DNA of 64,000 nt from assembly GCF_019925205.1 (NCBI RefSeq), contig NC_083562.1, positions 16,740,001 to 16,804,000 of the forward strand, given 5' to 3'. The notes under the pieces were generated by a model that did not search any database, had not been told where the DNA came from, and saw only the letters and a list, made by a program, of their open reading frames with translations. The first letter of the stretch is position 1. Each line of letters starts with the position of its first letter. This document shows, piece by piece, positions 50,994 through 64,000 of the stretch. A program made the translations under genes and the position numbers. The stretch is from Metopolophium dirhodum. Lineage: Eukaryota; Arthropoda; Insecta; Hemiptera; Aphididae.

Positions 50994-53900
50994 ATGCCTA
51001 GATCAAAAGGTAAGCTAAACACATAATTTTTATAATTCCGATTTATATTTATTTATTTTTCATTTATTCATTTATTCATTTTTTCATTTTTTTTGTAAAT
51101 CAATTTTTTGAAGAAGCGAGTTTGATTGAAAATGCTGTCTGTTATAAAAAAAATAATATTATAAAAAAATGTTTGTATAAAAATAAAAATTTAAACATTT
51201 TAAATACAACTTATTGTTGTGAAAAACGGATACAGTTATGCTTGCATATTTTAATCCACGAGTATACTATTTAATTACATTTTCTGATTTAGATTAATGA
51301 TTTTAATTATAATTGTTAATATTATAATTTATTATTAATCTTCATAACGTTAATAATAACGTAAAAATAAATTTTGAACTTTTTGAAAATCAATTACTGT
51401 TATTATGCCACTTTTCTATTTTACACAAAATAGCGTATCTAATAATTCTTAATTATAAAACATTTTTTTGTTTACCAAATGTCTTAAACAGTCAGAATTT
51501 GTTTTTTCTTCATTGGTATGTTTAATCATGAATACATTTTACTAGTATTAACTAGTATTAATATTCATGATTTTAATATAAATTAAAAACAAATAAACAA
51601 TACTAGCTTTTGTTAAATAATACATACCTATACCTATACATTTATACATTTTATTCTTTATAATAACTATTGAAAGACAACAGTTAAATTTATAAATTAA
51701 GATAATTAATATTTAGAAATTCAAATTAAATATATATACATGGATTAAATACGATTTTGAATAATGTATTGATATTGAATTTCCTTCAAAATAGACTGCA
51801 ATAGGTAAAAGTGCCCAATTACCTTTTCTTAATTTTGTAAACTATAGTCCAACAATGTAAATATCTATACCAGTATTAAAATGTAGACATTTGTATATAA
51901 TTTTGAATCCCAGTATCCTTTGTTACCATGAGTTTTTATTTAATAAAACAAAAATAAATTATATCAAATTTGTGTATGTTGACTATTTTGTCTAACAGAC
52001 TGAGGTAGATTGAACATTTATTTTTTTAAAGGATCATTTGTTTACAATTTTATTTTTAAATATTATGTTAATATTCTCATATTATGTTTGAATAAATTAC
52101 TAATAATTTATACAAAAATTAAATCATTGAATTATAATATATTAACACAAAATCATTATTGCTCAAGGTATAGGTATATTGTTGAACTTATAATAATATA
52201 TTAATATTTGTAAATCTAAATTATATTTGAAGTTAATTTAAATTGTGTGCTCAATTAGATAGGTACATAATTTGTTTTAACTTTGTACAGCAGATTATGC
52301 TTACTGCGAAAATTCCATAAAAACAATTCATGTTCTAATTTATTTTTGTTTGATAACTCAATGAGATATCGATCTATTCATTATTTTGTTACAACAAAAG
52401 TAACTACGTGTCTACGGTTACAGTATCATAATTCACAATAGGAAACTGACTTATAATATTGAATTTCTATAAATATTAATTAATATATATTATTTTCTAA
52501 ACAGTTTACTAGATGAGGCTTGAAATAATTTTATTTTGGTAATTATAGATGTAGCTAGATGCCTATAATTTGTTACTACTATGGTATGAGTTTAGGTTAC
52601 CTACTTATAATGAAAATATTGTTTTGTGGATAACTATTTTTTACAAAATATTAGCACCTAAATGTACTGTTTCTTAGACACTTTTATGCTTGTCCATTAG
52701 GACTATTCTTATGTTTCTCGGCGACTGAAAATTAACGGACCTTTTATTGTTCACGTTAAATGAATATTTCAACCTTCAAAAAAGTTGTAGAAACTAAATT
52801 CATTTCGCTCGTTGAAAGCACACAATCAACGATTGTAAACAATTAAATACATCTGTTTTGTATTTTTCCGTCTCCCGAATAATTATTTATCATTAAAAAA
52901 CAAAACAAACCAAATTACACATACGCGTTGTAGTAGGTACTATAGGTCTCTTCAATGCATGTATGTTAGGTACCTAGTACATAGGTAGGTACTATAAAAA
53001 AAAATAGGCTTATTTTCGACCTAATTTTACTCATATAATAGGTTATAGTATTATGGTCAACTATATCTATTTATATTTAAGTGTATAACTGTATATTAAC
53101 TGCGATTACATTTTATTTTCACCTTACCCGAAGAATTAATTACACTTTTTGGAACAATGTATTGTATAAAGTAAATTAATTAGTGTATACTAATTGTGCG
53201 AATAACCAACGGAAGTTTTAACAAACGATAATGTAACGCCGTACCGGAATGTTACAATTCCGTTCTAAGAAAAGATAAAAAAACATTAAAGTACTTTAAA
53301 AATATTATAAACAAAATGTATGAAATATGTATATTAAATTTACTACCTACATTAATTTTATTGATTGCCGAGTTGATTTTATTTAGGTATTCAGTAAAGT
53401 AATAATAAAACTTCATTTAAAAAAAGTGTACATTTTTATAAAACATAATAAACAGATTTTTAAGAGGTTTGAGTTTCTTATTCATATTAGGTAGACAACT
53501 GATTAATATATTTTAGTACCTATGTTCTTTCATATACCTATTCTATGGTTAAATGCAATCAAATAAAGACATTAATCTTTTTATTATTTTGTTTGTGATC
53601 GTAAACAATGTTTTATTGATTAATCCAAACGATAGCTATAGGATCATATAATAATTTATAAATTCGCTATTTTTGCATATTATAGATATGTACATATTTT
53701 ATTTAAATTTAAGACTAGGGACCTTCCTTGTATTGTAGTGTTGTTACGAAACTATTTCGATGGGAACTATCGCAATACAGATGTCTTGTTATTTGTTTTA
53801 AATATTCAAGAAATGTAAGTTGTCAAAACCGTTCTTACCGTTCTATCTACGCGACTACTCATCTACAATATAATATTATGCTTACTAATGTTGCTCGAAG

Positions 53901-56900
53901 TGATTTGAGATTTCGTGATTTCATTTAACACGTCATACATAGTATACCTCCGTGATAATCACTCCATGCTAAATATAAACTAGCCAACAAAAACATAACG
54001 TTTAAAAGTTTTCAATCTAAACATAGCTTTCGTGTAACCCCTTTTTATTATCATGTCTTCATATACTATTTATTGTATATTTATTAGTCAGCTGAGTCGT
54101 ATAATATATTCACTATAATTTAAAATATATTTTATAAAAATCACACACATGATATTAAAAAGAAAATACTTAGGTACCTACTACAAACCTGCCATCTGCA
54201 ATTATCAAAATATTATACTGGGAGAATTATTATTTCTTATAAAATTATGTCATTTATAAAAAGTGTAGGTAGTTCATATAATTTTGAAAAATTAAAATAT
54301 TAATAAATATGATATATTCAAACATGCAGAATTCACAATCAATTTTATGAAAATCATGAAAAACAATAATGAGAAGAAGTACATAATTAAACGTATTTTA
54401 ACTTTATTTTTATCAGAATATGGTAATCCGTGTATAGAATTTTTGATGATACTGTTGGAATTTAATGATTTTCATAATTCATCATTATTTCTTTTAACAT
54501 AATATTATAAAGAACAACCACTTTATTGTATTAAGACAATCACCGCAAGTATTCACTTAACTATCACTTAACAAGTGAATCCCTATTTTTTTAATTACCA
54601 AATTGATCATTTAACTATATTTATTTAATATTCCCCTAAATTAGTTTCTCAATAATTTTGAAGTTCATAAAACAAAAATATTTTAGACATTATATAAATG
54701 TTCTATAAAATTATAGTAGTGTTTTTAATACCTATATGTGTTTATTGTATTAATGTGTACTCGAATGATCTTACATTTGTTTTTTCACACCTGGTACCTA
54801 TACATTATTATACGACGTAATATTTAGGTACTATTCAATGATACAAAATAATACGTTTATGGCAAGTGTGTATCTACAACAATAAGTTAAAATGGTTTGT
54901 TTTAAACGACTACGGAGCCCATTTAATCGAAAACAAATAAAATATAATTTTTTTTTCGTTGCTATGTAGGTACCTACCTCATATTTAATTTATGAAACTG
55001 TTCAATAAGTAATACCTAACCATTTTATAATATATTAGGTCGTGGAACCCAGTGTGTAATAATATGTTCATATTATACCTTCAACAGTTTTACCTACATC
55101 AAACTTGAATTCAATATGCTATTAAACATATAAAACATATAATATATTTAAAAACAGGAATTTTCCATCAAAATATATATTTTGTTTTCTAAGTAATAGT
55201 TAATTTTAGTAATAAGTTAAGTTAGGGACCAAAAATAGCGTTAAAATAAAACTGAAAATACAATAATAATGATACATTAATAATTGTAATGATTCAAAAT
55301 ATCTTTGTTTGTATTATGGATATAATGTAAGCTGTACCTATATAATCATTTTTTTAAATTAGAAATTGTAGTTTCTTTAATTTAGATACCTATATAAATT
55401 ATAAATACTTAATAGTATTTAAGTATTTTAATTTTAACAGAGTAGGTAGGTATTTACTTAAAATTAAATTGAATTACAGTGTATATGGATTCCATTGTGA
55501 TAATATAAGTATTAAGTAGGTATATAACAAATGTAAAGAATAATTTATTTATGGTTCGTACTTTGTCAAATGAGCTATTTTCCAGGTACTACTCGTTAGT
55601 TTGTTGAAATAAATATACTTTAGTTGGATACGTTACTAACTTAACCTACTTACTAAAATTGAAATGGAATTATATTTTTTTTTTTTTTTTTTATCAAGTT
55701 TTATTTACTTTTGTCAATTTTTTAACACATTACGTAGAATATGGTTTCTTATGACTCACTTATTAAAAATATAGCACGAAAATAAAAGTTATTATATCTC
55801 AAATTTAATTTCCTGTTATTTAATAGTAGCGACTTATATAAAATCTTTGTACTTTAATCTATATTACCTTAGTACGTTTGATTTTTTTCTAAATTATTTA
55901 ACTTTGAATTTCGGAATTATTTTAGTTGATTGTGTAGATATACCGTTTAAATGGTTAATGTTAAATTTTCGTCCATCTTAATTATTAATTTTTTATTCCT
56001 CACGAAGTATTCGTATTTATTTTCATTTTCACAAGTGTTTAAGTATAACTTTGATAAGAATGTAATATTAAGTTATTCCTACATTGATAGTCTAAACCTA
56101 GTATTCTAAAGCAGTACTATAAATGATTATTGTAAAACATTTTTTGATGATATGTAGGTATATAGTGGAATAATGGCCAATTAGTGTAAGCCGTTTAAAT
56201 TTAACGCTTCTTTTGTATAATCTTTTTCTTTGAATACCCAAGTGTCTTACTCCTACACAATTCTGAATTAACTTGGATCTCTTTCAAAATGTTTAATGGA
56301 AAAAGACATCAGAATTGTAGCAGGTTCCTGTAAAATAGACAAAAAGAACTGCACATTTGGGATGCTTAAATTTTTTTTCTCGTAAGAACTTAAACCATTA
56401 CCATACCTATATGTAAATTTTATTTCAAATTTAAAACTTTTTTTAAAAAATAAGGGCTATGACATTGTATGGTTAGGTTATTATTTTATGAACATAATAT
56501 ACCAATTTATCTAAGTACCTATTATATAATATATTTGTATATTATGTTATTATATAATTGTCAATTAAATTCTAATAATATATTATGTTGTTTACATTTG
56601 AGTACATATTCAAAGATTGAGGATATTTATAAGATTGTGTACCCTGAGGGTTTCTCCCAAATTTACTGAAATTCGGGCTTGCCCTTGTTTAAGTGAGTAG
56701 GTAGTAGGTGCTTCGGAAATGTGTGGAGTATGATGGTGATTGTAATTGTATTGCAGTTGAAACAAATTGTATTAGTTTGCTCGTTGTTAAGTGAGTAAGT
56801 GAGTTAGGCTATTGTTTTGAGATTGAGAAAAAATATTGGTTTGGTTTTAATTGTTGTTACTTGTTAGATAATTTTTCACTCACCCCGACAATTTTCAGAT

Positions 56901-59900
56901 TGATTGTCATTAATTTATTGTAGTATTGAAGTTATCATTTTGAATTCTTAATTTAATTAGAGGTAATCAATGTATTACAAAGGATTAAACTCCTTACTAT
57001 TGTTTGTTATCTTTTATTAAAATTGAGTGGTAATATTTAACTATACACGAAGCACTTAAAAGCTATAAAAATAAATTTATACAAATTAGATTATACCATG
57101 ATTAGAACTATAAATAATTTGACGTTTTAATATCCATCGTTAGTTATTATTGTGGTGTGGTTAATAGAGTTTTCTTATTGACAATTATTGAAAAGTGTAT
57201 CTTAATTGACAGATTCGACTCTAACTTGCTGTGGTAAAACTAATCATTATAGAAATTACATAATTTAGTTTAAAAATCATAACTTGAATAAATTATTGCA
57301 CGTTAAATACCTGTGTTTTTATGTATTACAATAATATTAAAAAGCTAAAATAATAAAACTAATTGTTTATCTCATTACGAAAATCGTTTAAAACATATTA
57401 AATTCTTATTTAATATGAGGTTTGTACATGGTACATTTTATTGATGTTTAAATCAAACATATTTTACTCAATGTACACGTGGATAATATCACAAGTAAAA
57501 TAATTATTAATTTTCTTTGATGCCATTTTTTTTTTAAATTGCATATCATTTGATTCTAATGTTTGGCTAGTTACTAATACCCATTTATACATGCCTAAGT
57601 TTTGTGAGCTGATTCAAACAAAAACTCAATAGGTTAGGACGTTAGGTCAGGTCGAATAGTTTGTTATTGAATCAGTATATTATGATTTGTGTACTTAAAT
57701 GAAAATTAATACAATTACGTATTTGTTTTTTTTTTGTATGCATCATGTTGGTATCACTGACTAATTACATTTTCTGTTTTAATTATTGAATTGATATTTG
57801 ATATTCAATTTGCTTTTTTCACTACGAGAGGTAACTACTAACTTGTTATTCTATATAGCACACTTTAAGTTAAACACATTTTTCTTCAAGGAGCTAGTTT
57901 TTAGCCATATACTTACAATTATTTTTTAAACTGTCATATTGTTATTCTTTTGGGTACCTACTATAATTCTATTTATTATTTTTAAATCAACAGTAACGTT
58001 ATAAAAATGAAAATAATATTAATAATTATATAGGTACCTATTTATTTTCTAAAAACTGTATTTTTAATTTTGTTTTAGTTGTACATGGTATGATAGCAAT
58101 GGACGACGTATCTGACAATAACAAGATATGGAGAATGCTGTTTGCCGAATTTTTGGGCACAGCTATTCTATTGTTTCTTGGTTGTGGCAGCATTATGTGG
58201 CTTAACGGTTCAACTAATTCATCAGATATCCTAGCAATCTCTCTGACTTTTGGTTTCACAATAGCAACACTAGTACAGGTAAACACGATAAATATGATAA
58301 TTACAATTAAAACCGATCACGAAAACAGTAATAATACATAGTACCTAGTTCAATTATTACAGTTCAATGTTACATACAAATTAGATCGTGCAAACAATGA
58401 ACGTAGCCTATACAGAAATATTTACACACGTGCAAATACAAGTGTAAAACTTTGGGGGACCAAAAAAATTTTTCTTAATACATTTCAACATACCTATCGA
58501 AGTAGGTATGTAAGTATATAATCAAATACAACTCTACGTTTTTGTTGATGACAAACTGATTGTCTTTGCTCTGGTAAATACTTCTATTATTCAAGATCAT
58601 AAATAAATGTATGAAAACCCATATTATTTAGACCATTATGTTTTCATAGTTTCTATACGTTTAATAATCATATAATAATTTCATTGCACATTTACTCATC
58701 CCTAATAATACAGTAGTCTTTAGTCTAGACAAATTAACTGTTGTAAAATCAACCTACTGGTTGTACATATAAAGCACCTTGACTAAAAAAATATATTCAA
58801 AAATAATAGTTTTACGCTTAGGTACAATTAAATCTATTTATTTATTTTATGCTTATTGAATTCTTTAAAAGTTTACTAGTACAAACATAAAAAATTACCT
58901 ACATTCATTTTATTTGTAATGCTAGATGATTGATTTATAAATGTTCGTTGTAATATTATAAGGTACATTTATTATTGCCTCAAAACTGTATATACCAACT
59001 ATATCCTATGGATACGGATTTTAAGGATAACACATTTAAATGTAGGCAATTCTTATAAAGTGAAACATAATATTTGAAGGACACAAGACCAAAACAAATC
59101 GAATAAAAAAATGGAATATTTTTTTCTTCTTATTATGATATTATACTATATGTTATCATACGTATACCTTAGTACCAATAATACCTATATAGGTACCTAA
59201 TACACTTTGATTGTATTATTGTGTAAAGACAATTTAAAGGAAATGTAGAGGAATATAATACGCATAATATAATACGAGTATAACATTATAATATTGTGTT
59301 AGATTATAATATTATGTTTATCTGTTAAAAATTAAAAACCATGCATTCATACGTCTTCATTGTTCCGCAATTACACTTGCCAATATAATTTGTAATATTA
59401 TGCAATTCATATCTACGAAAGTACGAACATAATATTTTGTTGTTTTTTGCAAACGTAGAAAACGATTAATAGTGTATGTAAAAATAAGTTAATTGGAAAT
59501 TATCCATACTGAGTTAGTTAACTTAGTTTGTTATATTTTATTTACGTTTATTAAAAACATGCGTTTACCACCTATCTATTATATAAATATATTATTTTTG
59601 TTTTATTCATGAGACGTTATTTTTTACTGAAAATTCTATTTTAGATATTCGGTCAGACCAGTGGATGTCATATCAACCCAGCAGTCACGGTTAGCTTTTT
59701 GGTGAGCGGCCAATGCTCATTTTTGAAATCTGCTCTGTACATAGTTGCACAGTGTTTGGGGGCTTTAGCCGGTATCTACCTTCTAGAAGTGAGTGAACTC
59801 AACTGTTTTGATGATATTAGTTGTATATATAATACGTATATAAACCACAATTTATAGATACTTATTAATGTTTTTATATATACCTACAAAATACACATAC

Positions 59901-62522
59901 ATATAAAACATACATGGTTTGTTGGACGTATATTATGTATTAAATATGTTGTTTATTGATTAGAAATTTCGTGAAATAATTTTCAGTGTTATTATGATTG
60001 AGTGAGTGATTGAACAGTGTTTAAGGGGTGGACAATTGCCTGATCCCAGGTAGAACTTAAGGGGTGGTACATTTGTATGAGTGTTTTGTTTTAATATAAT
60101 GTATAATTTTTGTAATGTACATATTTTGTATGTATTGCAATGTTAATTCGTAGTTGGAAATTTAAAAATTAAGTTTATTTATCATTGTTATTGTAAGTGG
60201 TGTGAAAGTAAACACATGTATGAATGGTACCATTATATTATTATTATTAGTCATTAGGACAGAGACTAGCCCTATTAACCTATATTTTTTTTTTATTGTG
60301 CATGCATATGCAGTTGGCCAAAATGTCCAAAATGTCCAAAATGTCCAAAATGTCCAAAATAAGCCCTGAACAAGGTGGAAACACTAATATTTTTGAAATT
60401 TTCGTCATAATATGAAAAATATTATTTTGCTTAAACAACATGTTCAATTTTTTTTATGTACCTACCTTAAACTTCAAAGCCATAGGTACTCTTGACTCCT
60501 TAGCTTTGTTTTCAAACAAATCAATACGACCCTGTGCTTGTGCTTTAATGAAACAATTTCATACATCTTTTGAAATTATCTTCGAAATGTGTCAACTTAC
60601 AAGGCACATAAATATAAAATCTTGAACAATTATTATTTATTTTGTATTTCGCATTTTGTCAAGTTCTAAAAAATAGATCACTTTAGTACAACTGTAAATT
60701 CAAACAATTCTAAAAATGCAAAAATATGCAAAATAAAATTATCAGAATCGTTTAGGTCATTAAACACATTTTGGTATTATTTTCACGTGCTACATGGGGG
60801 CTAAGCAATGTACTACATGGGGGCTAAGCAATCTGCTACATGGGGGCTAAGCAATGCGACAGCAGTACGGTCTACATGTAGTGGTTTTTTCCAGGAAAAA
60901 AAAGGTATTATTTTCACTAAACATTAAAAAAGATGCCAAACCATATAAATACCTGTCCTAATTATATAGATACAATTTATATGATAATCAAGGATTTATA
61001 CTTTTATAATTATTAATTTGTATTTGTTTAATACTGGACAGTGGACACCAGCCTATAGGTCTTGCTTTAGTCGTGATTATATCGTGATTGAATATAGCGT
61101 TCAAGCATCCCGATAAAGTGTTTCAGGACGGCAAATTTTCCAAGAGTTAACATAAATAATTAAACCTTCACTAATTATTAATTATTATGCTAATATTTGA
61201 TCTTTTATAAAAAAAATTCTAGTAGCAAAATATACAAAAAAAGTTTATCTTGGTTTAAGTAAAATAAAATATGTCAAACCCCCAAAAAAGTGGCAGCGTT
61301 TTATAAGTGCCGCGGGGTGTCAAAATTCTAAATACGGCCCTGAGTGACTGAGTATAATACGATATTATTTTGTTAACTCCGTTCCACAGTTTTTTTTTTT
61401 TTTTAACAATTGTTAATTTTCCACCACAGAAATTTTGCATACTTCAATGTTAACCTTCAATGTATAAAAACTATTGCATTTTAACCTTAAAAAAATATAC
61501 CTTAATTGAGTAAAGAACACAGGGAACATAATATACAATTACATATTATTATGTGTTTATTTTATAATATAAATACAAATTTATTTCTAGTTGTTTATCA
61601 ACTGATCTATGTCACCATTAAATTAAAGTTACATAATATTATAACTTTTCTCACAATGTAATTAAGGTATAAATTATAAATAATTAGCTGCTATTATTAT
61701 AAATATTTTATAATGCTCATATGTGTGTATATTATTGAACCAAAGAAAATTATTTTTCTGTTCGTTAAAATAAAACGTATTTATAACTTTCAGAAAAGAT
61801 ATGTACCTTATTTCCATACAAATCAGTGTCTGTAATATTGTTGCATTATATGACATTTCAATGATTCGAAACTATTTGATTATAATAATTCTCGTGCGCT
61901 TAATTTAAATTTTACTTACATTGTATTTATACATCAACAAAAAATAAACCACTGGGCACATTACAATTCTGAATTATTGGCTATTGCTGCATTACATTTT
62001 AATCTGATATTTCATGAGCAATGTTCTTGACTTTAGCATGCATATTATAATGAAATATAAAATGCAATTTGTTCATGATTTGAAATGATTCATTTTAAAT
62101 TTAAATTTATATTAATATAATGTTAACAGTTTTTATTCAAAAGAAACACTTGTATATAAGAAAATCCATTATTGAAAATTACATGGATTTTTCTCAACGT
62201 TACTGCAATAATATGTCGTAATCACTCTAACTTTAAAAATATAACTAATAATTATTATACTATTTCAGATTTGGTGATTAAATATATTTCATTTTTATTT
62301 GTTGTCTATTAGTTTGTTACTCCAGACGCAGTAACTAAAGGTTTAGGAAAAACAGACATAAACACACTGCTTCAACCGGGACAAGGATTCGTCGTGGAAG
62401 CATTCATTACCTTTATTCTAGTGTTGGTTATTCACTCGGTCTGCGATGAAGCCAACCGAAGCAACATAGTTACGCCGTCCATTTCCATAGGTCTGACCAT
62501 TGCTGCCGCCCATCTAGCAGCG
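50994..62522 (+). CDS. Aquaporin (DRIP/AQP1-type water channel), 3' part outside the window
   Basis: Membrane water channel of the MIP family. Coding exons: 50994-51009, 58079-58278, 59645-59788, 62313-62522, with GT-AG introns of 7.1, 1.4 and 2.5 kb; the gene runs past 64000. The 190 residues seen start MPRSKVVHGM and hold TM1 (from KIWRMLFAEFLGT), TM2, the first pore half-helix SGCHINPAVT (Asn83-Pro-Ala), TM3, TM4 and TM5. The selectivity-filter positions that can be seen are Phe63 and His187, matching human AQP1 Phe56 and His180, so a water-selective pore is expected; the His argues against an insect entomoglyceroporin. The second NPA, TM6 and filter Arg lie outside the window. Two Asn-X-Ser sites (Asn48, Asn52) sit in the first outer loop. 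KIWRML and SGCHINPAVT fit the insect DRIP clade best; orthology to aphid AQP1, a gut water channel, is likely but unproven. In-frame ATGs at 58090 and 58099 are alternative starts. Confidence 0.88.
51010..58078 (+). other. First intron of the short aquaporin isoform
   Basis: A 7069-bp AT-rich intron from gtaagc to gttttag. No nested gene is supported; frames at 52010-52204, 53728-53928 and 56469-56669 are low-complexity. A T-run is at 55675-55692. A short patch near 56640-56680 ('gtttctcccaaatttactg') may be a MITE piece but its ends are not clear. Confidence 0.75.
58079..58278 (+). CDS. Aquaporin exon: N-tail, TM1, loop A, TM2
   Basis: The acceptor is ttttag at 58078 and the donor cag|gtaaac at 58279. 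The exon enters in phase 1 and leaves in phase 0. It encodes VVHGM, an acidic stretch, TM1 with the family E-x-x-G-T motif (AEFLGT), the outer loop with NGS and NSS glycosylation sites, and TM2 with TFGFTIAT carrying the selectivity-filter Phe. The frame is antisense-open too (58038-58286 minus), which is a shadow. Confidence 0.9.
58279..59644 (+). other. Aquaporin intron
   Basis: A 1366-bp AT-rich intron bounded by gtaaac and ttttag. No repeats with clear ends or nested genes seen. Confidence 0.85.
59645..59788 (+). CDS. Aquaporin exon: first NPA motif and TM3
   Basis: A 48-codon phase 0-0 exon from tattttag to gaa|gtgagt. It begins IFGQTSGCHINPAVT, the loop-B half-helix that forms half of the pore, then runs into TM3 (ALYIVAQCLGALAGIYLLE), whose Ala-Gln-x-x-Gly-Ala pattern is typical of the family. 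Confidence 0.93.
60316..60360 (+). repeat. 9-bp tandem repeat, about 5 copies
   Basis: The unit ccaaaatgt is repeated four full times plus a partial copy without change. Confidence 0.95.
60790..60858 (+). repeat. 23-bp tandem repeat, 3 copies
   Basis: The unit ctacatgggggctaagcaat plus three variable bases starts at 60790, 60813 and 60836. Twenty of 23 positions are identical in all three copies; only the last three vary (gta, ctg, gcg). Confidence 0.95.
62313..62522 (+). CDS. Aquaporin exon: loop C, TM4, TM5
   Basis: A 70-codon exon, phase 0 at both ends, from tctattag to gcg|gtaagt. It encodes the outer loop C, TM4 (FVVEAFITFILVLVIHSV), an inner loop with DEANR, and TM5 (ISIGLTIAAAHLAA) with the selectivity-filter His. 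Its position just before the expected second NPA segment shows that at least one more exon lies to the right. Confidence 0.92.
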
Positions 62523-64000
62523 GTAAGTAATGCACCCACTCTATCATTTTATTTCTCTAAATTATGATCACAAATACATATCTCAGTAGTTTATAAAATC
62601 GTTTCGGTGTGCCAAATAGTTTTGACATATTTTATTCTTGATTAAAAATTATTAATTTTTAATTTAACCCTCGGCAATAGTGGTCTGTCGGATGAATTTA
62701 CATTTTACATCATTACAAAGTGTAATATTGCATAACTGTTAACAAATGCGAATATATGTACATTATAGTGTATATTCAACGACCAAGAGATATTAAATAG
62801 GCTGAGACGGTTGAGTAGATAGGTTGGTATCAACAATGAATTTGATTGTGGGAGAGATAGAGTCAAAGTCCTGAGAGCCTGATTAATCGATTCAACCAGT
62901 GATTCCGGAATTTTAGAATTTTCTCTTCCTTGGTATTATGATTTTTAATAATTTTGTTTACGTAGTTTCAGTTATTTACTGTTTATATTTATCATTTTCT
63001 TTATATATAAATACAATTACCTACGTCAAATAAATACTCGGAAAGATTCAAACTAAAATTAATTATTAGTTTTGAAATATTATTAGAGAGAAATAAAGAA
63101 GGTCTGCATTCTGGCATTTGTTTCAAATCCATTCTTTAAATTAAAAACTTATTTCCAAGTATAATATCCTACAACTTTATATCCCTGATACCTGCAGGAA
63201 AAGTAGCTTATAGTTATATTTCACAAGTAGAGTTTGCGTAGGTACCTAGTGTTACGCGGTGACAGATCAAATGAAACAAAAAAAAAGAAAAGAAAGAATA
63301 ATACTAATCTAAGTCACTATGAATATACTATGCCTATAGCGGAATGAATTTAACAAAGCATAATATAACAAAAGACATTCGCTCATTTAACCTCAAATTC
63401 ACAAGGATATATATATATTGTTAGACAGGTTGTTTCGACAGTTGACTTTGCTTTTGTTTTTGATCTTTTTTAATCAAACGCCTTCACAAAACAATTCCTT
63501 AACCACGGGGATCTTGTGATTCATTTGTTTGTTTAACTCACATTTTTTTCTGTTTAATTAATGGTTAAAATAATAATAAAATTATAAAAATATATAGGTA
63601 ACACTTACGAACATTTTCGTAAATTAATCGAAAAGTATATTATTACCTATACGACTGCACTTTGCATTATTTATCGGAAAATCAATTTTATTGTTAAAAA
63701 AATGCACACTTTGAATGCATGTAATCAACGGTTATTGAAACTACGTGACTAAAAACATCTTAGCTATCTTCAGTTTCAGTAAGTTGTAGGTAACACTAAT
63801 TAGTAAATAATATGCTTACAGCTGATTATAATCATTTTAGTCGTTTCCAATAAATGTTCGTGAGTGGCAGCGATTATTGTGTCATGTATTCTTCATTATT
63901 TCATCTTTTTATTACAATATTCACCGAGTAAAATATTTAAACAGACCAATAATGTAATTGATACGTCGTGTATTAACTATATAATTAAGGATCACTGATA
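62523..64000 (+). other. Aquaporin intron, incomplete at the window edge
   Basis: It starts with gtaagt. The remaining 1.5 kb is AT-rich and shows no NPA-coding exon on the plus strand, so the next exon is beyond 64000. No element ends recognised. Confidence 0.75.

Larger units (their letters stand above)
59789..62312 (+). other. Aquaporin intron with tandem repeats
   Basis: A 2524-bp intron from gtgagt to tctattag. It contains two tandem arrays (60316 and 60790), a direct repeat of 'ttaaggggtgg' (60019 and 60057), and a hAT-like end 'aatacggccctg' near 61332 that matches the fragment at 10613. The minus frames at 61255-61440 and 61674-61856 are chance. Confidence 0.8.

Noticed and set aside
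58038..58286. 82-codon minus-strand frame
   Set aside because: It is antisense to the aquaporin exon at 58079-58278.
1..64000. CRISPR arrays, bacterial-type systems, horizontally acquired operons, telomeric TTAGG arrays
   Set aside because: I looked for regularly spaced short repeats, prokaryotic gene packing and TTAGG runs and found none; the short tandem repeats present have no unique spacers.

Overview
The window is eukaryotic nuclear DNA, most likely from an aphid (Acyrthosiphon pisum or a close relative; the species cannot be fixed from sequence alone). It is very AT-rich, full of the 'taggtacctac' words common in aphid DNA, has short spliced introns beside kilobase-scale ones, and is crowded with small DNA transposons. 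No operon, bacterial gene, tRNA or rRNA gene, or CRISPR array is visible. Most of the 64 kb is intergenic or intronic; only about five regions carry recognisable protein-coding sequence.

Region 1 (1-15.4 kb). An AT-rich background is dotted with non-autonomous elements: a hAT MITE with a perfect 8-bp target duplication (2157-2653), an interspersed repeat with inverted ends (3721-4698), a tRNA-derived SINE (7397-7668, minus), about 158-bp tandem repeats (12.28-12.80 kb), and a 955-bp hAT element whose ends carry arrays of the palindrome GGAACGCGTTCC (13217-14171). Two coding features lie here. One is an intronless, GC-rich Rasputin/G3BP-like gene with NTF2 and RRM domains but no long linker (8329-9249, minus). 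The other is the broken C-terminus of a hAT transposase (14382-14756, minus).

Region 2 (15.38-17.75 kb) is a complete MULE (Mutator-like) transposon. It has a 9-bp target duplication, sub-terminal inverted arrays of GCCGAC, and an intact two-exon gene for a FLYWCH plus MULE-type transposase with D, D, E and CxxH residues in place. It looks young and possibly autonomous.

Region 3 (17.75-43.4 kb) is mostly non-coding: a hAT MITE (19485-19724), a TA-flanked MITE (28400-28608), a long near-perfect inverted repeat (28640-29170), a decayed jockey-like LINE reverse-transcriptase tail (29.7-30.19 kb, minus), an internally deleted copy of the 3.7-kb repeat (31.6 kb) and a widespread insect repeat (39.85-40.44 kb).

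Region 4 (43.4-64 kb) holds a plus-strand aquaporin gene that runs off the right edge. Exons at 58079-58278, 59645-59788 and 62313-62522 encode TM1 to TM5 with the first NPA motif. Two candidate first coding exons (43433-43514 and 50994-51009) both end in phase 1 and both join in frame to the exon at 58079. This suggests two isoforms with different cytoplasmic N-termini, made from separate promoters. The introns carry further MITEs and short tandem repeats. In aphids, water-selective aquaporins of this clade act in gut water cycling during phloem feeding; that role is inferred from the family.
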